Shown: positions 23,348 to 34,977, numbered from the stretch's first letter. The stretch: DNA of 64,000 nucleotides from Meandrina meandrites (GCA_963693305.1 OY855907.1:34173801-34237800), one strand, 5' to 3'. Numbers and translations are program-made. Notes: generated by a model not told the origin, from the sequence alone.

Positions 23348-23692
23348 CATCATCATCATCATCATCTACTTTATTTAAACACGGTAGAAACATCAGTTAC
23401 AAGTTAAGAATGATTACATCACATTAAAAAAAAAAACTAATTTACATGTTTGCCGTGTGGGAGCACGAGGGGGACATCAGGCAATTGATAAGCCTTTAAA
23501 GTGGCTAAAGGATCTAGCAGCTCTGGCATCGTGGGGAAGGCTATTCCACAACTGTGCCCCACTGTAACAGAAACTTCGTTTTAAAAACCCCATTAGCTCC
23601 ATTATCCACATGCAGTGGATAAGGGTCAATTTCATTCTGTGAGAACAGGCCAACAAAAGCAATAATAAACTTAATGCAACTACAAAGGTCAA
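23348..23692 (-). mobile_element. LINE 3' end (non-LTR retrotransposon fragment)
   Basis: On the minus strand a short frame carries the typical C-terminal reverse-transcriptase tail motif YSGAQLWNSLPHD. It is followed by a 3' UTR and an (ATG)n tail, seen as (CAT)n at 23348-23366. The same 3' end occurs on the plus strand at 29839-29953. Only the very 3' part is present (5' truncation is usual for LINEs). CR1/L2-like by style; clade not provable here. Confidence 0.7.
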
Positions 23693-23874
23693 AAGTCCCC
23701 ACTACGGACAAACATTAAAATCCCCATGCCTATGCCCAGCCTCCCTCCCCCCTCCCCCCCCCCCCCCCCCTCCAGCGGCTTAACGTTGATAGGAGCATAA
23801 CACAAATAAAACCTGGTTGCTTCATTACAAGTCAAAGTCGATTCATTACACATGTAAGTTAATTCGATACAAAC

Positions 23875-24201
23875 TTTTATTACACGACTAAGGTGGTCCG
23901 AGGGCCAATAACTAAATCAGCCAATCAGATTACTTTGTTTCCGGTCCCGTGAGGGCCGATATTTTCCAAGTATTGGGCCCGGTTTTGTCCCAGATTATCC
24001 CGCGCTAATTCCCGCGCGATTTAGCGCAAGATTTTTGCACGATTTTTTCGGATTTTTCATTGCTTTGAAAATGACCTTAAACACAGAAATAATTATAACT
24101 CCTTTAGCGCGCGTAAAAGTTTTAATTGCCGCACATTGTTTTTCACGACATCTACCGGGTAGCAATTCTCACTACACAAAGTTTCTAGTCGTGTAATAAA
24201 T
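23875..24201. mobile_element. MITE-like element with 15-bp inverted ends
   Basis: TTTATTACACGACTA at the left and its exact inverse at the right. The interior is GC-richer with GAGGGCC and CGGGCC motifs. No target duplication was resolved. Confidence 0.45.
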
Positions 24202-24339
24202 CTCTTATTAACCAAGCTTGCTCGGGACCGTACTGGGCGATTATTGGCCCTCGGTCTTTTTTGTACGGACCTCGCTGCGCTCGATGCGTACTGTCAAGAA
24301 CTCGGGACAATATTCGCCCGCGCGTGCCAGTTAATAAGA

Positions 24340-25110
24340 TATATATACATTACTTGAAGTTGTTGGGATACAGAATACTATACGAAAGGCATAGTTCATT
24401 TCAAGCAAAGTCATCACCTTCCCCCGAGGCAAATCACTTGGCATTTGACTTTTTAAAAATATGTGATCAAATTCCACACTCAATACACCCAATAATGCTG
24501 TGAGCCTCAGTAAATATATCTATCATCTGCCGGAACGCTTTATAGAAAGAGGCATAGCACAATAGGCACTTTTGCTATTCATTGAGATGCAAAAAAGTGG
24601 CCGGGTATTCTGAAGTTTAGCTTAGGAGAGGTGTACGTACTAAAGAGAGGTTCGACTGTTCTTGAACACTGGATTTTTCACCAGCCTTAAAGGGGAAAGC
24701 TTTAATTATCTGAGTAAAATCTTCGCTGGTTGAAAAGCTTTTTCTAATTAACATTCAAGTAAAACGTGGATAACAGAAGAAGGAAAAAATCTTAACTTCG
24801 CAAGAAAACATATCAAAGACGAAAACAGAAAAAAGATAAACGTAACTTTTATCGAGTCTACTTCAGTGAGTCTAGTTCAGTAGCTATATAGATCTGTATC
24901 AGTTATCGGACGTAGTACAAAATCCGTAACACTTTTACTAGATTTTCTTTATCTCCATATATGGCATTGGTAGGAGGTAGGAATTGCTACAACACGTCAC
25001 GCCCTTCTACTGTAGCAAAAGCGAGGCTACTAAGTCCTTTATGGATTGTGGAATGATTGTGATTGTCATCGCGCGCGTGTTTTAAAATACTCGTCGCTCG
25101 TTTGTTTGCA
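24340..25110. other. Non-coding DNA, no recognisable gene
   Basis: No exon-like or repeat structure could be assigned, apart from possible promoter sequence before 25118. Confidence 0.4.
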
Positions 25111-25117
25111 TTTTGCA

Positions 25118-25168
25118 ATGGATTTTGAAATGACAGTTGCTTCTGCGGTTGGCGATGAAATTCCTACA
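25118..25168 (+). CDS. Possible first exon of 17 codons
   Basis: ATG GAT TTT opens MDFEMTVASAVGDEIPT and ends at a good donor ACA|GTGAGT in phase 0, preceded by a CpG-containing stretch. No downstream exon could be joined, so this is only a candidate. Confidence 0.25.
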
Positions 25169-25833
25169 GTGAGTATTTGTAAATTTTCCTTGTGAATGTG
25201 GTGCGTTTGGTTCGTTTTACAGTCTTTTATTTACAAATTCGTTTCGATTCAAGTGGGGAGCAACTACAGAAATACTCACGGCCGCTTATTTGGTCTACCG
25301 CGTTTCGATACAAGTCGAAGTAGATTCGTTAAACACGTAAGATTTACGTATTACGACTGGATCTATGTATTTGATAATGTAACAAGCAGCTGACTGGCCA
25401 ATAATATGTACCCTGCCGACTCACTCCTAGCCTCCCACGCAGTCGTTTTTAATTTAGGGGCAATCGTGTTTCACGATCGTCCCTAAAACCGATTGCTTGG
25501 TAGTCTAACTCACTCCTAAAGAAGAAGGATTTCGTATGGAACGAGCGTAGCATGCCGGTTATTCTCACTTATAGTTGAAATCAACAATTAAAGTATAAAC
25601 AAGTAAAATAGCAATTTTCACAAGGTAATCAAACTACAATGGAGGTCAAAAATTCTTGAGACATTTCTGAAAAGAAGCATTGAATAGTGCAAGAAATCCT
25701 TAGAGGATTTAAAAAATGAGTCTGTACGCTCCCAAGTTCCCCGTTCCCCACTTCCAAGCACCCCCACCCCCAAGCAATGTTGAAAAACATAAATGCCCTG
25801 AACTTAATGTGTGGCATCGTCAAATCTCAACAT

Positions 25834-26475
25834 TAAGGTAAGGTAAGGTAAGGTAATTTATTTTACGTCAAGAACACGGGGAGTGGTTGCCCAAGTCTCC
25901 CGAGCCAGGGGCTCATGATAAAAGTGTTTGACATACATGTTAAAAAAAGATTTAAAAACTATATATTAAAAAATACAATATTATTATACTATTAATATCT
26001 TAAAAATATGCGTTAAAAATACAATATTAAAAAACGATAAAAATACAACATGTCTATAAAGGAATCATTTAAAACAAGAACTGCATTGGCAACCACCAAA
26101 GTTTGTTGTATTAAGATGATTGATAAAAGCTGGAACGTTTGCTGCATTTTTTGCTGCCGGCGGTAACTGATTCCAAATTCTAGAGATGATATAAGAATAC
26201 GAGCCGTGGAAGAATCTACTATTGTAAGGGCGTTGTTCTACGTTTGGCCCGCTGCTTCTAAGATTGTATGGCGTGACCCGGGGCTTGAATAAGTCGGTGA
26301 TTGCTTGGGGGAGGGGCTGCTAGCAGTCATTGTGTCCACAATTGTGGCACATGTCCCAAGATTTATGTCCGGCATTCTTATGTGGCTATCAAAATGGCTG
26401 TAGTGTAGATGTTTCGCCTTCGTATAGTGAAAAGATCTGAGTATCAAAATACTATTAACGGCTAATTTGCGCATA
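25834..26475 (-). mobile_element. LINE 3' end with (TTACC)n tail
   Basis: On the minus strand, codons before about 26070 give an RT C-terminal tail of the type SRIWNQLPPAAKN, followed by a stop. An AT-rich 3' UTR then ends in an (AAGGT)n array at 25834-25855. The short tandem tail is a LINE hallmark. 5'-truncated. Confidence 0.65.
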
Positions 26476-26502
26476 GTACTAAAAAAGAAACACGAAACTC
26501 AC

Positions 26503-26595
26503 CTGTACTTTACAAACGTCCGAAGATATTGCTGAATGAGCACATTTGGTCTCATGGGGGCAATCGCTGCAATGGACATCATTATCGCAACTAGC
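26503..26595 (-). CDS. Cys-rich exon, possibly 5' part of gene X
   Basis: A 93-nt phase-0 segment between acceptor GTCTCGTAG and donor CAG|GTGAGT. It encodes 31 residues with cysteines spaced C-x4-C-x2-C-x5-C and a fifth later (motifs CDNDVHCSDC, SDVCKVQ). Phase and strand fit the acidic exons of gene X downstream, but 3.9 kb of repeat-rich DNA lies between, so the link is an inference. It may be a zinc-binding or disulfide segment. Confidence 0.4.
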
Positions 26596-29500
26596 CTACG
26601 AGACAGACAAACAGAAGGAGAGAATTAATTTTAGTTGATAGAAAGAAGCTAAGAGAAGTGAAAGTTGCTCTTGAATTCAACCATATGTTTCCTATTTATG
26701 ATCGGTCCGACTTACCGAATTGTTTGAAATGATCGCTCTCCGTAAGTTATTTTCTTTTCAGGAACTATATAGTAAATTAATTTTGACGCCTCTTTTTCGG
26801 CAGTTAAACGAAACCACGGCATCCCAGTGGATCCGCCGTGGACGAAAATGAAATAAGTAAATTCTAAATAAATAATTAAGAAAATATATCAACTCTGACA
26901 CGCTTTCCTCTTGTAGATCTTCTTGTATCCTGTAACATTCTTTGGTTATAAAGACCATAAAGAGAATAGACAGAAGCAAAGAGGTTTTACACACAACAGC
27001 ATTGATGCATCTTGCAGACCAAATTCTACGACAGAGACTCGCATGAAAATTTACAAAACTGCGACAGGACCCACGACTATAGTGTCACAATTTGCTGTGG
27101 TCATGTGTTAATTTTTGCTGGTGCCAGTGACCAATTAAAACTCTTTAGTATCACTTCATTTCATTTTCATTTCATACGATCCAAGTATTGCATCTGGAGT
27201 AATCATCAATATTTATTTATGGCCGGAATAGTGTCGAATTGGTAGAAAGAAGACGCAAAGACTATCAAACATTTCATGTTGAAATGTTCATCGAACAGTT
27301 TAACAACCTCAAATCAAATGACCCATAATTATCCATCCTCTCGTTGGTTGTTCTTGCCCTAGAGACGGATAATCTGTTCTGACAAATAGTCTGCTGTACT
27401 TTTTTTGGCCTCTTTTAACAAATTGACTAATTTTCAAATACATGGAGTGCCTTAGTAAATTCATCTCTTCAATAGCGCGTAGTTCAACGCTTGCAAAAAT
27501 AATAAGTTAGGAATCGGAATTTTCAATGGCGTATCCACAGAGTGGCTCTTCATCCACTGTTACCAGATCGAATTGAAATTGAAATTGCAAGTGTTGGTTT
27601 TTGGGAAGGGGGAGAAACTGTGTTGCGGAGAGCCCAGAGAAAAACTCTCGGAACAAGTCGACTCTCCATAGCAGTCTATCACAAAACAAAACTGGTTTTT
27701 ATATTATATCTCTCCTACAGACAATCTTTTCTTGTCCTTGGTTATAGACAGGTGGACTTTCATCCAATCGAAAACGCGAATTTTCTACCGGAATTATTAG
27801 TTTTCAAAATAAAGTGAGAAATGATGTTCATGGAATCCCGATTTCTCGAATCTGCCCAATAACAGTCCAGTTTATCCTCAGAAAAGGGTATACGTGTCAC
27901 GTGACTAACCCATTGTTCCCTGAAAATTCGGAAAAAATCCGATGCGAATAACCCATGTCCCAAAGCTCCACGAAATATCACGGCCACCAGGCTTACATCC
28001 GGGGTTTTCAATGCCTCAACTTAATCACTCAAGCCAAAAGTTGCTTCTCTTGGATTTGCTTCACTCAGTCAAAAGTCTGGAAATGTTTAACCCCGGTTTC
28101 CAAGCTTCCGATTTCTCAAGCAAATTCGAGAAATCTGGATTCCAGTGTAAAGTGAGCATGTGCACGAGGGGGGGGGGGGGTATATAAAAGATGATTATCA
28201 CGTGGGAAATTATTCTAGGCCGACATCTCGCTGTAGCTAACCAATTTTCTTTAATTTTGCTCATTATCTGACATTAATGAAAGAAAGAGTCGATATGGCT
28301 CATTAGACTTGGTCTGCCCCTGTTTTAAGGTGGGGGTACCCGATTTTGAGTGAAATTTCGAGAGGTTTAAGGAAGGGATAGAAGAAAGAAAATTATTTTT
28401 GAAACACCAACAGACAGTTGACCCCCACTCAAGAGCACCCCAGGTTGTCAGGGGACTGTTTGGGTGTCCATATACTAATTTTTAACTTCAAATTCTAATT
28501 TTAAAATCACATTAAATCTTTAATATTTCCAGAAGTCCATAACTAAATGGGGCGCGTGCTATGTCTTTCGCGTGTAGGCTATTTTTAGAAACTGATGTCT
28601 CGCGAGAAAATGACGTAACCCAGCCTAGTCCCTTGGCGCTCTCGGCTCGGTCAAACCTGGACCCTATTGTGAGGGACTAGGCTGGACGTAACCCACTATT
28701 TCGACACGATTGGAGTTCTAAGTTGCGGCCGAATATTTTGGAAAGTGGCAGGTGAAATAAATCAAATCACATCAAAACACTTGACAGGCCATTCTCTTTA
28801 ATTCTCACATTTCGACAGAAGTAGTATCGTAGATAGTGATTTCAAACGTCTGTTCAGTGGTATTTGAAGGCGAGTGAAAAAGCAATCCGTCGCCGGGTTT
28901 CCGTAGACAAACTCACAAAACAAACAGGTCGACTTTTTATAATTTACGAGAGAATTTATGAACAGAAGTTCCCCAAACTTTTAGTAGTTAAGTGTGTCTT
29001 TATTTTGTACAGCATATCCTCGTGTTAAAATACTGAACAACATACACAACACAATAGCTGCACACTGCGAAGTGCCCGAGAAGCACAACTTGAATTAAAC
29101 TTTTGACGGATGTGAATGAAATCATCATTGTTCGATGAAACAAACTCGTATTTCTATTCATATTAAAACAAGTACATTACCTTAGTCAGTCTTTTGTTTT
29201 CATGCCGTCTTTATAATTCCAAAAACATGCGAAACTCGCCAAACTTGTCGTTTTCTCTGAATGTTGTTCTCAAGCGAATCAAACTTCATTCTGTTCATTC
29301 CGCGCTCGATGTTGAGCGCTTCAGGGAGGGACTCTGTAAAGTGAGGAAACGGACGGCGGATGCGGACGGCGGACAGCGGACGGCGGACGGCAAAAAAAAT
29401 AAAAATAAATAAAAATCAGAAATAAATAAAAATATGAAAAACTATAGTAAAAAATAATTAAAAAAATAAAAAATATATTAAAATGAGATAAATGAGTCGG

Positions 29501-29838
29501 ATACTGCTGTAAACCCGCGAAAAAATGTTTAGAAAGTGGTAATTATTCCAGGGACCGCGGAGACTTTTTAAGAGAAGAGTTTCTAAAGCCCCCCACTTCA
29601 AGTCACTAGTCAGCTCCCCCCCCCCCCCCCCCCCCCCCCCAATAAGAAAAATGCTCCGCGGTCCCAGTATTTATGTTAGAATTTATCACTTGTAACAGTG
29701 TTCGGATCATTTTCAGAAGGCTTCGGAAATTAAAGAAATGCTATTCGTACACTCGTAAAGAATCTCGGTTTTTATATCATAACCTAGAGTGAATTACCAG
29801 GATTTCTCTCACTGAGAAAAATAATCGTCACACAATAA

Positions 29839-29953
29839 CGACGGCAAACATGTAAATCAGTTTTCTTTTTAATGTGATGTAATCATTCTTAACTTGTAAC
29901 TGATGTTTTTACCGTGTTTAAATAAAGTATATGATGATGATGATGATGATGAT
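29839..29953 (+). mobile_element. LINE 3' end with (ATG)n tail
   Basis: Matches the 3' end of the LINE fragment at 23348-23450 (shared CGGCAAACATGTAAAT, AACTTGTAACTGATG and TTTAAATAAAGTAT) and ends in an ATGATG array. Confidence 0.65.
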
Positions 29954-30294
29954 ATATCTTTCACATGTAAATATATAGATTTCGTCACGTTTGCTAATAA
30001 TATCTTCACACAGTAGAGATATATCTTTCATATGTTAAGATATCGATTTCGTCAAGTTCGCTGACGAGTTTGCATGCCATGTTTTAACGGTGATTGAGCC
30101 AAAGTTTATCAATATTAAGCCGAAACAACTTCGGATTTTCCTCGGCAATCTTCGAAAATGTTTGAAAAACGTTCGAAAATATTGGTATGACCTTCGAATA
30201 ACATTTTGAATATCTTCGGAAATGTCCACAAAATGGTCAGAAATCTTCGGAAAATCGTCAAAACGTTCGTTATTAGATATTATGATACCGGCCG

Positions 30295-30558
30295 CAAAAA
30301 AGAACTTACCACCTCATCGCTAACACTTCCAGATACTACGTCATCGTTACTACTCCCAGGCACTACTTCATCGTTGCCACTTCCAGATACTACTTCAGCG
30401 AAGCTTCTCTTGTCCATGTTGAACAAAAGCTTTATTCCGCAAGCAAATTTTGCACACCGTGCCCGTTCATAGAAGTTAACTTCGAAGCCACGTACCACTT
30501 CATTGCATTTGACTGGTTCACCAATCTTCAAAGAAGGCAAAAGCTGCCTCTGAGGCAT
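30295..30558 (-). other. Short open frame with 27-nt internal repeat
   Basis: ATG at 30558 opens 88 codons: a first part (motifs MPQRQLLPSLKIGEP, CAKFACG) and then three tandem 9-residue units of the type EVVSGSGND. A possible donor (GAG|GTGGTAAG) follows. It lies inside the innermost transposon of the nest, so it may be a transposon-carried exon. Product not recognised. Confidence 0.3.
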
Positions 30559-30712
30559 TTTAGGGGTTTACCTGGTCTATTCTGACTGATCAATTGCAGT
30601 AAAATGTTGCCAGTCTATAAACTCACCAGTAAAATGGTAATCTTTAAAAGTTAAAATTTCATTTGTCGTTATTGTCGTATTTCCAAAAACTGTTTTTTCC
30701 TTTCGATTTCAA

Positions 30713-30716
<4 letters not shown>

Positions 30717-30804
<88 letters not shown>
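30717..30804. repeat. (TA)n microsatellite
   Basis: Pure alternating TA for about 88 nt, directly left of the tRNA-derived palindrome. Confidence 0.95.
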
Positions 30805-30806
<2 letters not shown>

Positions 30807-31028
30807 AATTAAATTGGGAACAGAAATAACACAACTACACAAATGAGTGAAAATGTGGTTTGGCCGGGAATTGAACCCGGGTCTCCAGATTACTAGTCGG
30901 ATGCCTTAACCACTCGGCCGAGTGGTTAAGGCATCCGACTAGTAATCTGGAGACCCGGGTTCAATTCCCGGCCAAACCACATTTTCACTCATTTGTGTAG
31001 TTGTGTTATTTCTGTTCCCAATTTAATT
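30807..31028. repeat. Perfect 222-bp palindrome made of two head-to-head tRNA-derived arms
   Basis: Two 111-nt arms are exact inverses, meeting at CTCGGCCGAG (30913-30922). Each arm, read outward, gives GGCCGAGTGGTTAAGGC (D-arm / A-box type), CTAGTAA (anticodon loop, AGU) and CCGGGTTCAATTCCCGG (T-arm / B-box type). The end AAACCAC would pair with an acceptor 5' strand that is missing at the centre. It is therefore a truncated, mirrored tRNA-derived repeat and not a working tRNA gene. Confidence 0.85.
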
Positions 31029-31145
31029 TGTATTTGTATTTATTTCTCAGAAATTCCTGCGAATCGCCATCCGAACGGGAATAGGTTGGTGATCCTACGC
31101 AAATGAGGCAGTCAGTTGTCCAGATTCCCCTCCCCACCCTTACTG

Positions 31146-31146
<1 letters not shown>

Positions 31147-31240
<94 letters not shown>
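31147..31240. repeat. (TA)n microsatellite
   Basis: Second pure TA run (about 94 nt), right of the palindrome. It produces spurious Tyr-Ile repeat frames. Confidence 0.95.
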
Positions 31241-31244
<4 letters not shown>

Positions 31245-31334
31245 CAGCTAATTGTCACCGTCGAATCCAAGATAGTGCTCTACAATGAAGGAGCTTTTAT
31301 AATAGATTGTGTAGTAAAACTACTCCGGTGTTGA

Positions 31335-31412
31335 GTTCATATGGATTTTAATACAATACTGTTTCGTAGGTCAACGCGAGGTTGACCCACTCATCAGTTA
31401 TCCTCCATATAC
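31335..31412 (-). ncRNA. Type I hammerhead-ribozyme-like fold
   Basis: Read on the minus strand, all core elements are present in order: stem I strand, CTGATGA (31397-31391), a ten-pair stem II with GGGTCAAC/GTTGACC and loop CTCGC, then GAAAC (31365-31361). A two-pair stem III (AC/GT, loop AGTATT) and the cleavage triplet GTA (31354-31352) follow. Stem I closes with TTA/TAA and TCCATAT/ATATGGA. Short stem III type I hammerheads are established in Penelope-like retroelements and retrozymes. Activity here is inferred from fold only. Confidence 0.65.
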
Positions 31413-33029
31413 ACTGATGCGAGAAAGATGCACACAAACACTATGATCGCGCAAGATGCGTTATGCGTTAACAAAAAGCTGTTAATTTTACCGTTAAGGA
31501 TACCTTTAAAAATTAAAACTTATGCACGCGCTATCTGTATCAACATGCGCGCGCTAAGTAGCAATTGCCGTACTCGTTAAATTGTATCTTAGGAGAAACT
31601 TTCTTTTGTGCCTACATGTCGAAACGAGTTCATTACGCTTGTTCAACGTTGCTAGCTCCGGTTTCGTGATGATAAAATGCTTTTCTGCGATGCACAGCTG
31701 GCATTTTCTGGTGAGATTTGAGTATGGCTTCGCTTTTCCAAGGATCTTCCACCCAATTGTAAAATTTTCTTTCCACCCAATTCACTTAATTAGTTTGCCT
31801 GTTTAAAAAATAAACTAATACGACAAATACAGTACCTAGTATCTTTAATTTCCTCTTCAATATAAAATAGTTTTCATAGTTTGGTATTAAATCACAAAGA
31901 AAAAAGATAAAGAGATTATATACGAGTGCACGAATAGTATTTCTGCAATTTCCGAAGCCTTCTCAAAAGTTATCCTCATGTACTTTCTGAGCATTTTTAT
32001 AATTTGTATTGTTTTTTAATATTTATTTTTATTTTATTTTTTATTTATTTATTTTTTTGCCGTCCGCCGTCCGCCGTCCCTTCAGGGACCACGGTTTTGT
32101 TTTTCAAAATAGCAACGAACCTGTGCCAAAATGCACTTGCTCTCTTAATGCCTGTCTTCATCTTGAGAGTACCATTAATCTTTAGTGTCTTCGCATTTTG
32201 AATTTGACTCGGAATTAGTCTATCTTGCCCGCTGCCATTTCGTATTCTGACTCCAAACCACTAAGGTCCTCTCGCTTATTGGATGCTCCGAACTTTTACA
32301 ACTTCGATGCTATCGTCATCGATGAAAGATGGCCTGATGATTCTTGTCCGGACGATTTAATCCTCACAAAACGGAAATAACGATGACCAACAAACAGAAA
32401 TTTCGTAATGCCGTTCGCTCGAGTTCACTCGTTCTCTGCAGTTCTGCTTTTCTTCAAAAATTTGTTCAACCAATCAAAGGCGCGAATTAAAAAATACTTC
32501 AATGTGATTGGCTACTTGTTCGCGGCAAAGCTGTTCTAAAAATAGCCTACACGCGAGGAGCGCGAGGTACACGCGAAAGACATATCTCAAAGCCTATTAC
32601 CAGAGATGTAGACTTCTAGTTATGGACTTCTGATATTTCTTATTTCTCCAAATTTTACTAATCCTTTGAGAAAAACTATCTCTTTCCAAACATCCCCAAA
32701 AATCACCAAAAAATTACAAAACACCGCTTAACATAGCTTTGTAAAATGAGCATAAAGCTTTTGGACTACTTGCTTTTCTTCGTTCAGGTGTACCCCCGCC
32801 TTAAGAACGAGCTTTTCAAGAAATCCAAGATGTGACCAACATCGAGCTAAAATATATCGAGAAATCCACAAGTTCAATACGTCTGCAAGAATTATAAACG
32901 AAAACAGCGATTTTATCACATTATAGGACGAAAACAAGCTTAGCACCAAAACGAGACTACGCCTCGTGGAGTCTAAGAAAATACCTCCCACATGGGAGGA
33001 AAAGAGTTGTTGTAAACCTTGTTGTTGTT

Positions 33030-33160
33030 AATATTTCTTATTTCTCCAAATTTTACTAATCCTTTGAGAGAAACTATCTCTTTCCAAACATCCCCAAAAA
33101 TCACCAAAAAATTTACAAAACACCGCTTAGCTTAGCTTTGTGAATTGAAATGAGCATTAT
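33030..33160 (-). mobile_element. Fragment of the TTAA MITE
   Basis: Repeats the sequence of 32640-32735 (ATTTCTTATTTCTCC to CACCGCTTA) with a few changes. No ends are preserved. Confidence 0.6.
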
Positions 33161-33620
33161 GTTGTTATTGTTCTCGGTGCTTGGCCGAAACCGCCAAAAC
33201 TAACCTAATAGTTTTGTTCATGTTTTCTACCGCGTGGTGGAGCTGAAATAACCAGTTCGAGAGATATCACTTTTAGAATTGTGGTAATCACCTGCCAAAA
33301 CAAGGGAACAACCAACTGTAAATGAAAAATAAAATTCTTTCGTTAATGTGGGATAAGATATGCGCAACATTTTTAAGATCTATAGAAGTTTTAGAAAGAT
33401 TTCGGAAATTTTTCCTCTTGATCGCTCGCGAATCGAAAAAGATACTTCTTGGCAGCTTACAAATTACAAATTTTGATTTGATGGACCACTTTAACTTGTA
33501 TAATAATTGCTTACTATATGAAAATTTTGGAAAGAAATAATACATTCGTGCACAAGAAATAGCAACATGATCTGATCTAGCATAAAACACGCACCAATTT
33601 CCTCAAAGAAAGCTATAGAC

Positions 33621-33912
33621 CTCTCTCTATCTCGGGCGGTTCGTATTGACGTTCAATTAGGATTAATGGGGCTTGTGCTTAGTACACTGCATCAACAGCC
33701 TGAAGCTGAGCAAGGGCCTCAATCTCGAGGTTTATAAGAGCAACAAAGCAGAGAGGGTTGGAATCAAGTTCATAAAGGTCGCCATCACACAAGAGTTCGT
33801 CATGCAGTCATTTCCTGAAAACCACATGTATGTTCTTTCCTTTCATGTTGGCAGTCAACTATCTGTCAAATTCTATAATAGGATCGATTTGCAGACCATC
33901 GACAAACATTGA
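33621..33912 (+). pseudogene. 3' fragment of main exon, copy C'
   Basis: Matches exon 3 of copy C from about 10250 (CTCTCTCTAC, GGTTCG) with internal deletions. It then matches closely through SLKLSKGLNLEVYK and ERVGIKFIKVAITQ. The stop has shifted and the tail differs. The 3' UTR and flank, with AATAAA at 33940, follow copy C. It is the right half of the copy whose exon 2 is at 15887. Confidence 0.75.
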
Positions 33913-34977
33913 AGCCCACCTTTTATTAAGGATTTTAGGAATAAAGCTATCAATCATAGACGACGTTTTGGTTTTGTTTTATGGCTCTCTTAATGTTTGT
34001 TAGAAGCGCACTATCACAGGAGTTTTGCTACATTTTCGGCCAAAATGGTGCTAAAATTATAATTAAATATAAGTAAGCTCACATTAGAAATGTTTCCAAG
34101 ACGAGAGCAGTATTTTTTCAAAGTCTTCGATCCCGACTTTTTAAATTTAAGATCAAAACCTTATCGATGGGTAGTTCATGATCGCAAAGCCATCCTTTTT
34201 AGGCTTTAGTCTACTGGTATAATAATATTTAACAAAACTACACCATTCGTTTTAGGTTTCCATTGATGTAAATACGTCTTCCTGGTCATGACAGTGTTCC
34301 TTGACAGCAGTTGGCAACCAAATACCACGAGTAAACAACCAGCGTGTTTTCCTAGGCCCGTCACGGCTGGTCATTTTTGCTGACTTGTATGAAAACTACT
34401 TCTCTCAGTGATGAAAATTAATATATTCCGCTGATCTTCATAACCTCACAAGCATGGCCTTAGTAGTAATAGGAGACCCTTTGGGACATAAGCAATCAGA
34501 GACGTCCATTTGGGTCACGTGACCCCAAAGCCTCACGCGACCCAAATGGACGTCTCTGATTGGTTGTCTCAAAGGGCCTCTTATTACTACTGACCCTCGT
34601 GTTATCCAATTAGCGATCATTTCTTCATTTTAAGCCTGTAGAGAGTTTTGTTGTTCTTCTTGATGCTGTTGTTGTTGTCATTGTTGTATTTCATTAATCC
34701 AAGATTTCAACACGTTTATAGCATAAATTATTTTCCACATCCTTTCTACATTTTAAATCTTTATTTTCAGCGGCGCAACAAGTCACATTTTACTCAAGTA
34801 TAAGCTGGCAAATTTTTACACAATTTACAATTCAGTTCATTAAAAAGTGACATTACATCAAATACACAAGGAAAAGAAACTAAATACCTCAAAACTCTGA
34901 TAATAAACTCCCTCAATCCCCCCGCCCCCCTCTAACCTTCTCCTTCCAACAAGAGAATTCGCTAGGCGCTATGATAT
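33913..34977. repeat. Duplicated 3' flank of copy C
   Basis: Collinear with parts of 10490-13078, including the palindromic MITE (34467-34590), the (GTT)n region and the AATTCGCTAGGCGCTATGAT end. Internal deletions make it shorter. It marks the right end of the second tandem unit. Confidence 0.75.

Larger units (their letters stand above)
29327..32081. mobile_element. 2.75-kb element with GGACGGC-repeat ends, innermost layer
   Basis: TCAGGG is duplicated on both sides (29321-29326, 32082-32087); the empty site is visible at about 58731 in the related element. Ends are AGGGAC and its inverse, followed by subterminal tandem GGACGGC units and A/T-rich tracts at both sides. The interior holds a LINE 3' end, poly(C), (TA)n tracts, a tRNA-derived palindrome and a hammerhead-like fold. 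Superfamily unassigned. Confidence 0.75.
28530..32632. mobile_element. DNA transposon with CAGAAGTCCATAACTA ends, middle layer of the nest
   Basis: Terminal inverted repeat CAGAAGTCCATAACTA at both ends. The 7-bp target duplication ATATTTC (28523-28529, 32633-32639) lies inside the older TTAA element, whose empty site is seen at about 14887. An uninterrupted 1.28-kb relative lies at 58179-59456. No transposase ORF is seen. Confidence 0.85.
28329..32800 (-). mobile_element. TTAA-flanked MITE split by a later 4.1-kb insertion
   Basis: The left part is 28329-28529 and the right part 32640-32800. Together they match the 14678-15085 element in reverse. TTAA flanks both outer ends (28325-28328 and 32801-32804). 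It is the oldest layer of a three-level nest. Confidence 0.8.

Noticed and set aside
26758..26994. Minus-strand frame with a hydrophobic start, possible secreted peptide
   Set aside because: It has no ATG at the hydrophobic start, no splice-bounded structure and an AT-rich tail.
30840..30990. Functional tRNA-Thr (AGU) gene
   Set aside because: The 5' acceptor strand is missing on both strands because the arms meet inside the D-arm, so no cloverleaf closes.
31103..31334. Open frames of repeated Tyr-Ile across the (TA)n tract
   Set aside because: They arise only from the microsatellite; no start context or conserved flank.
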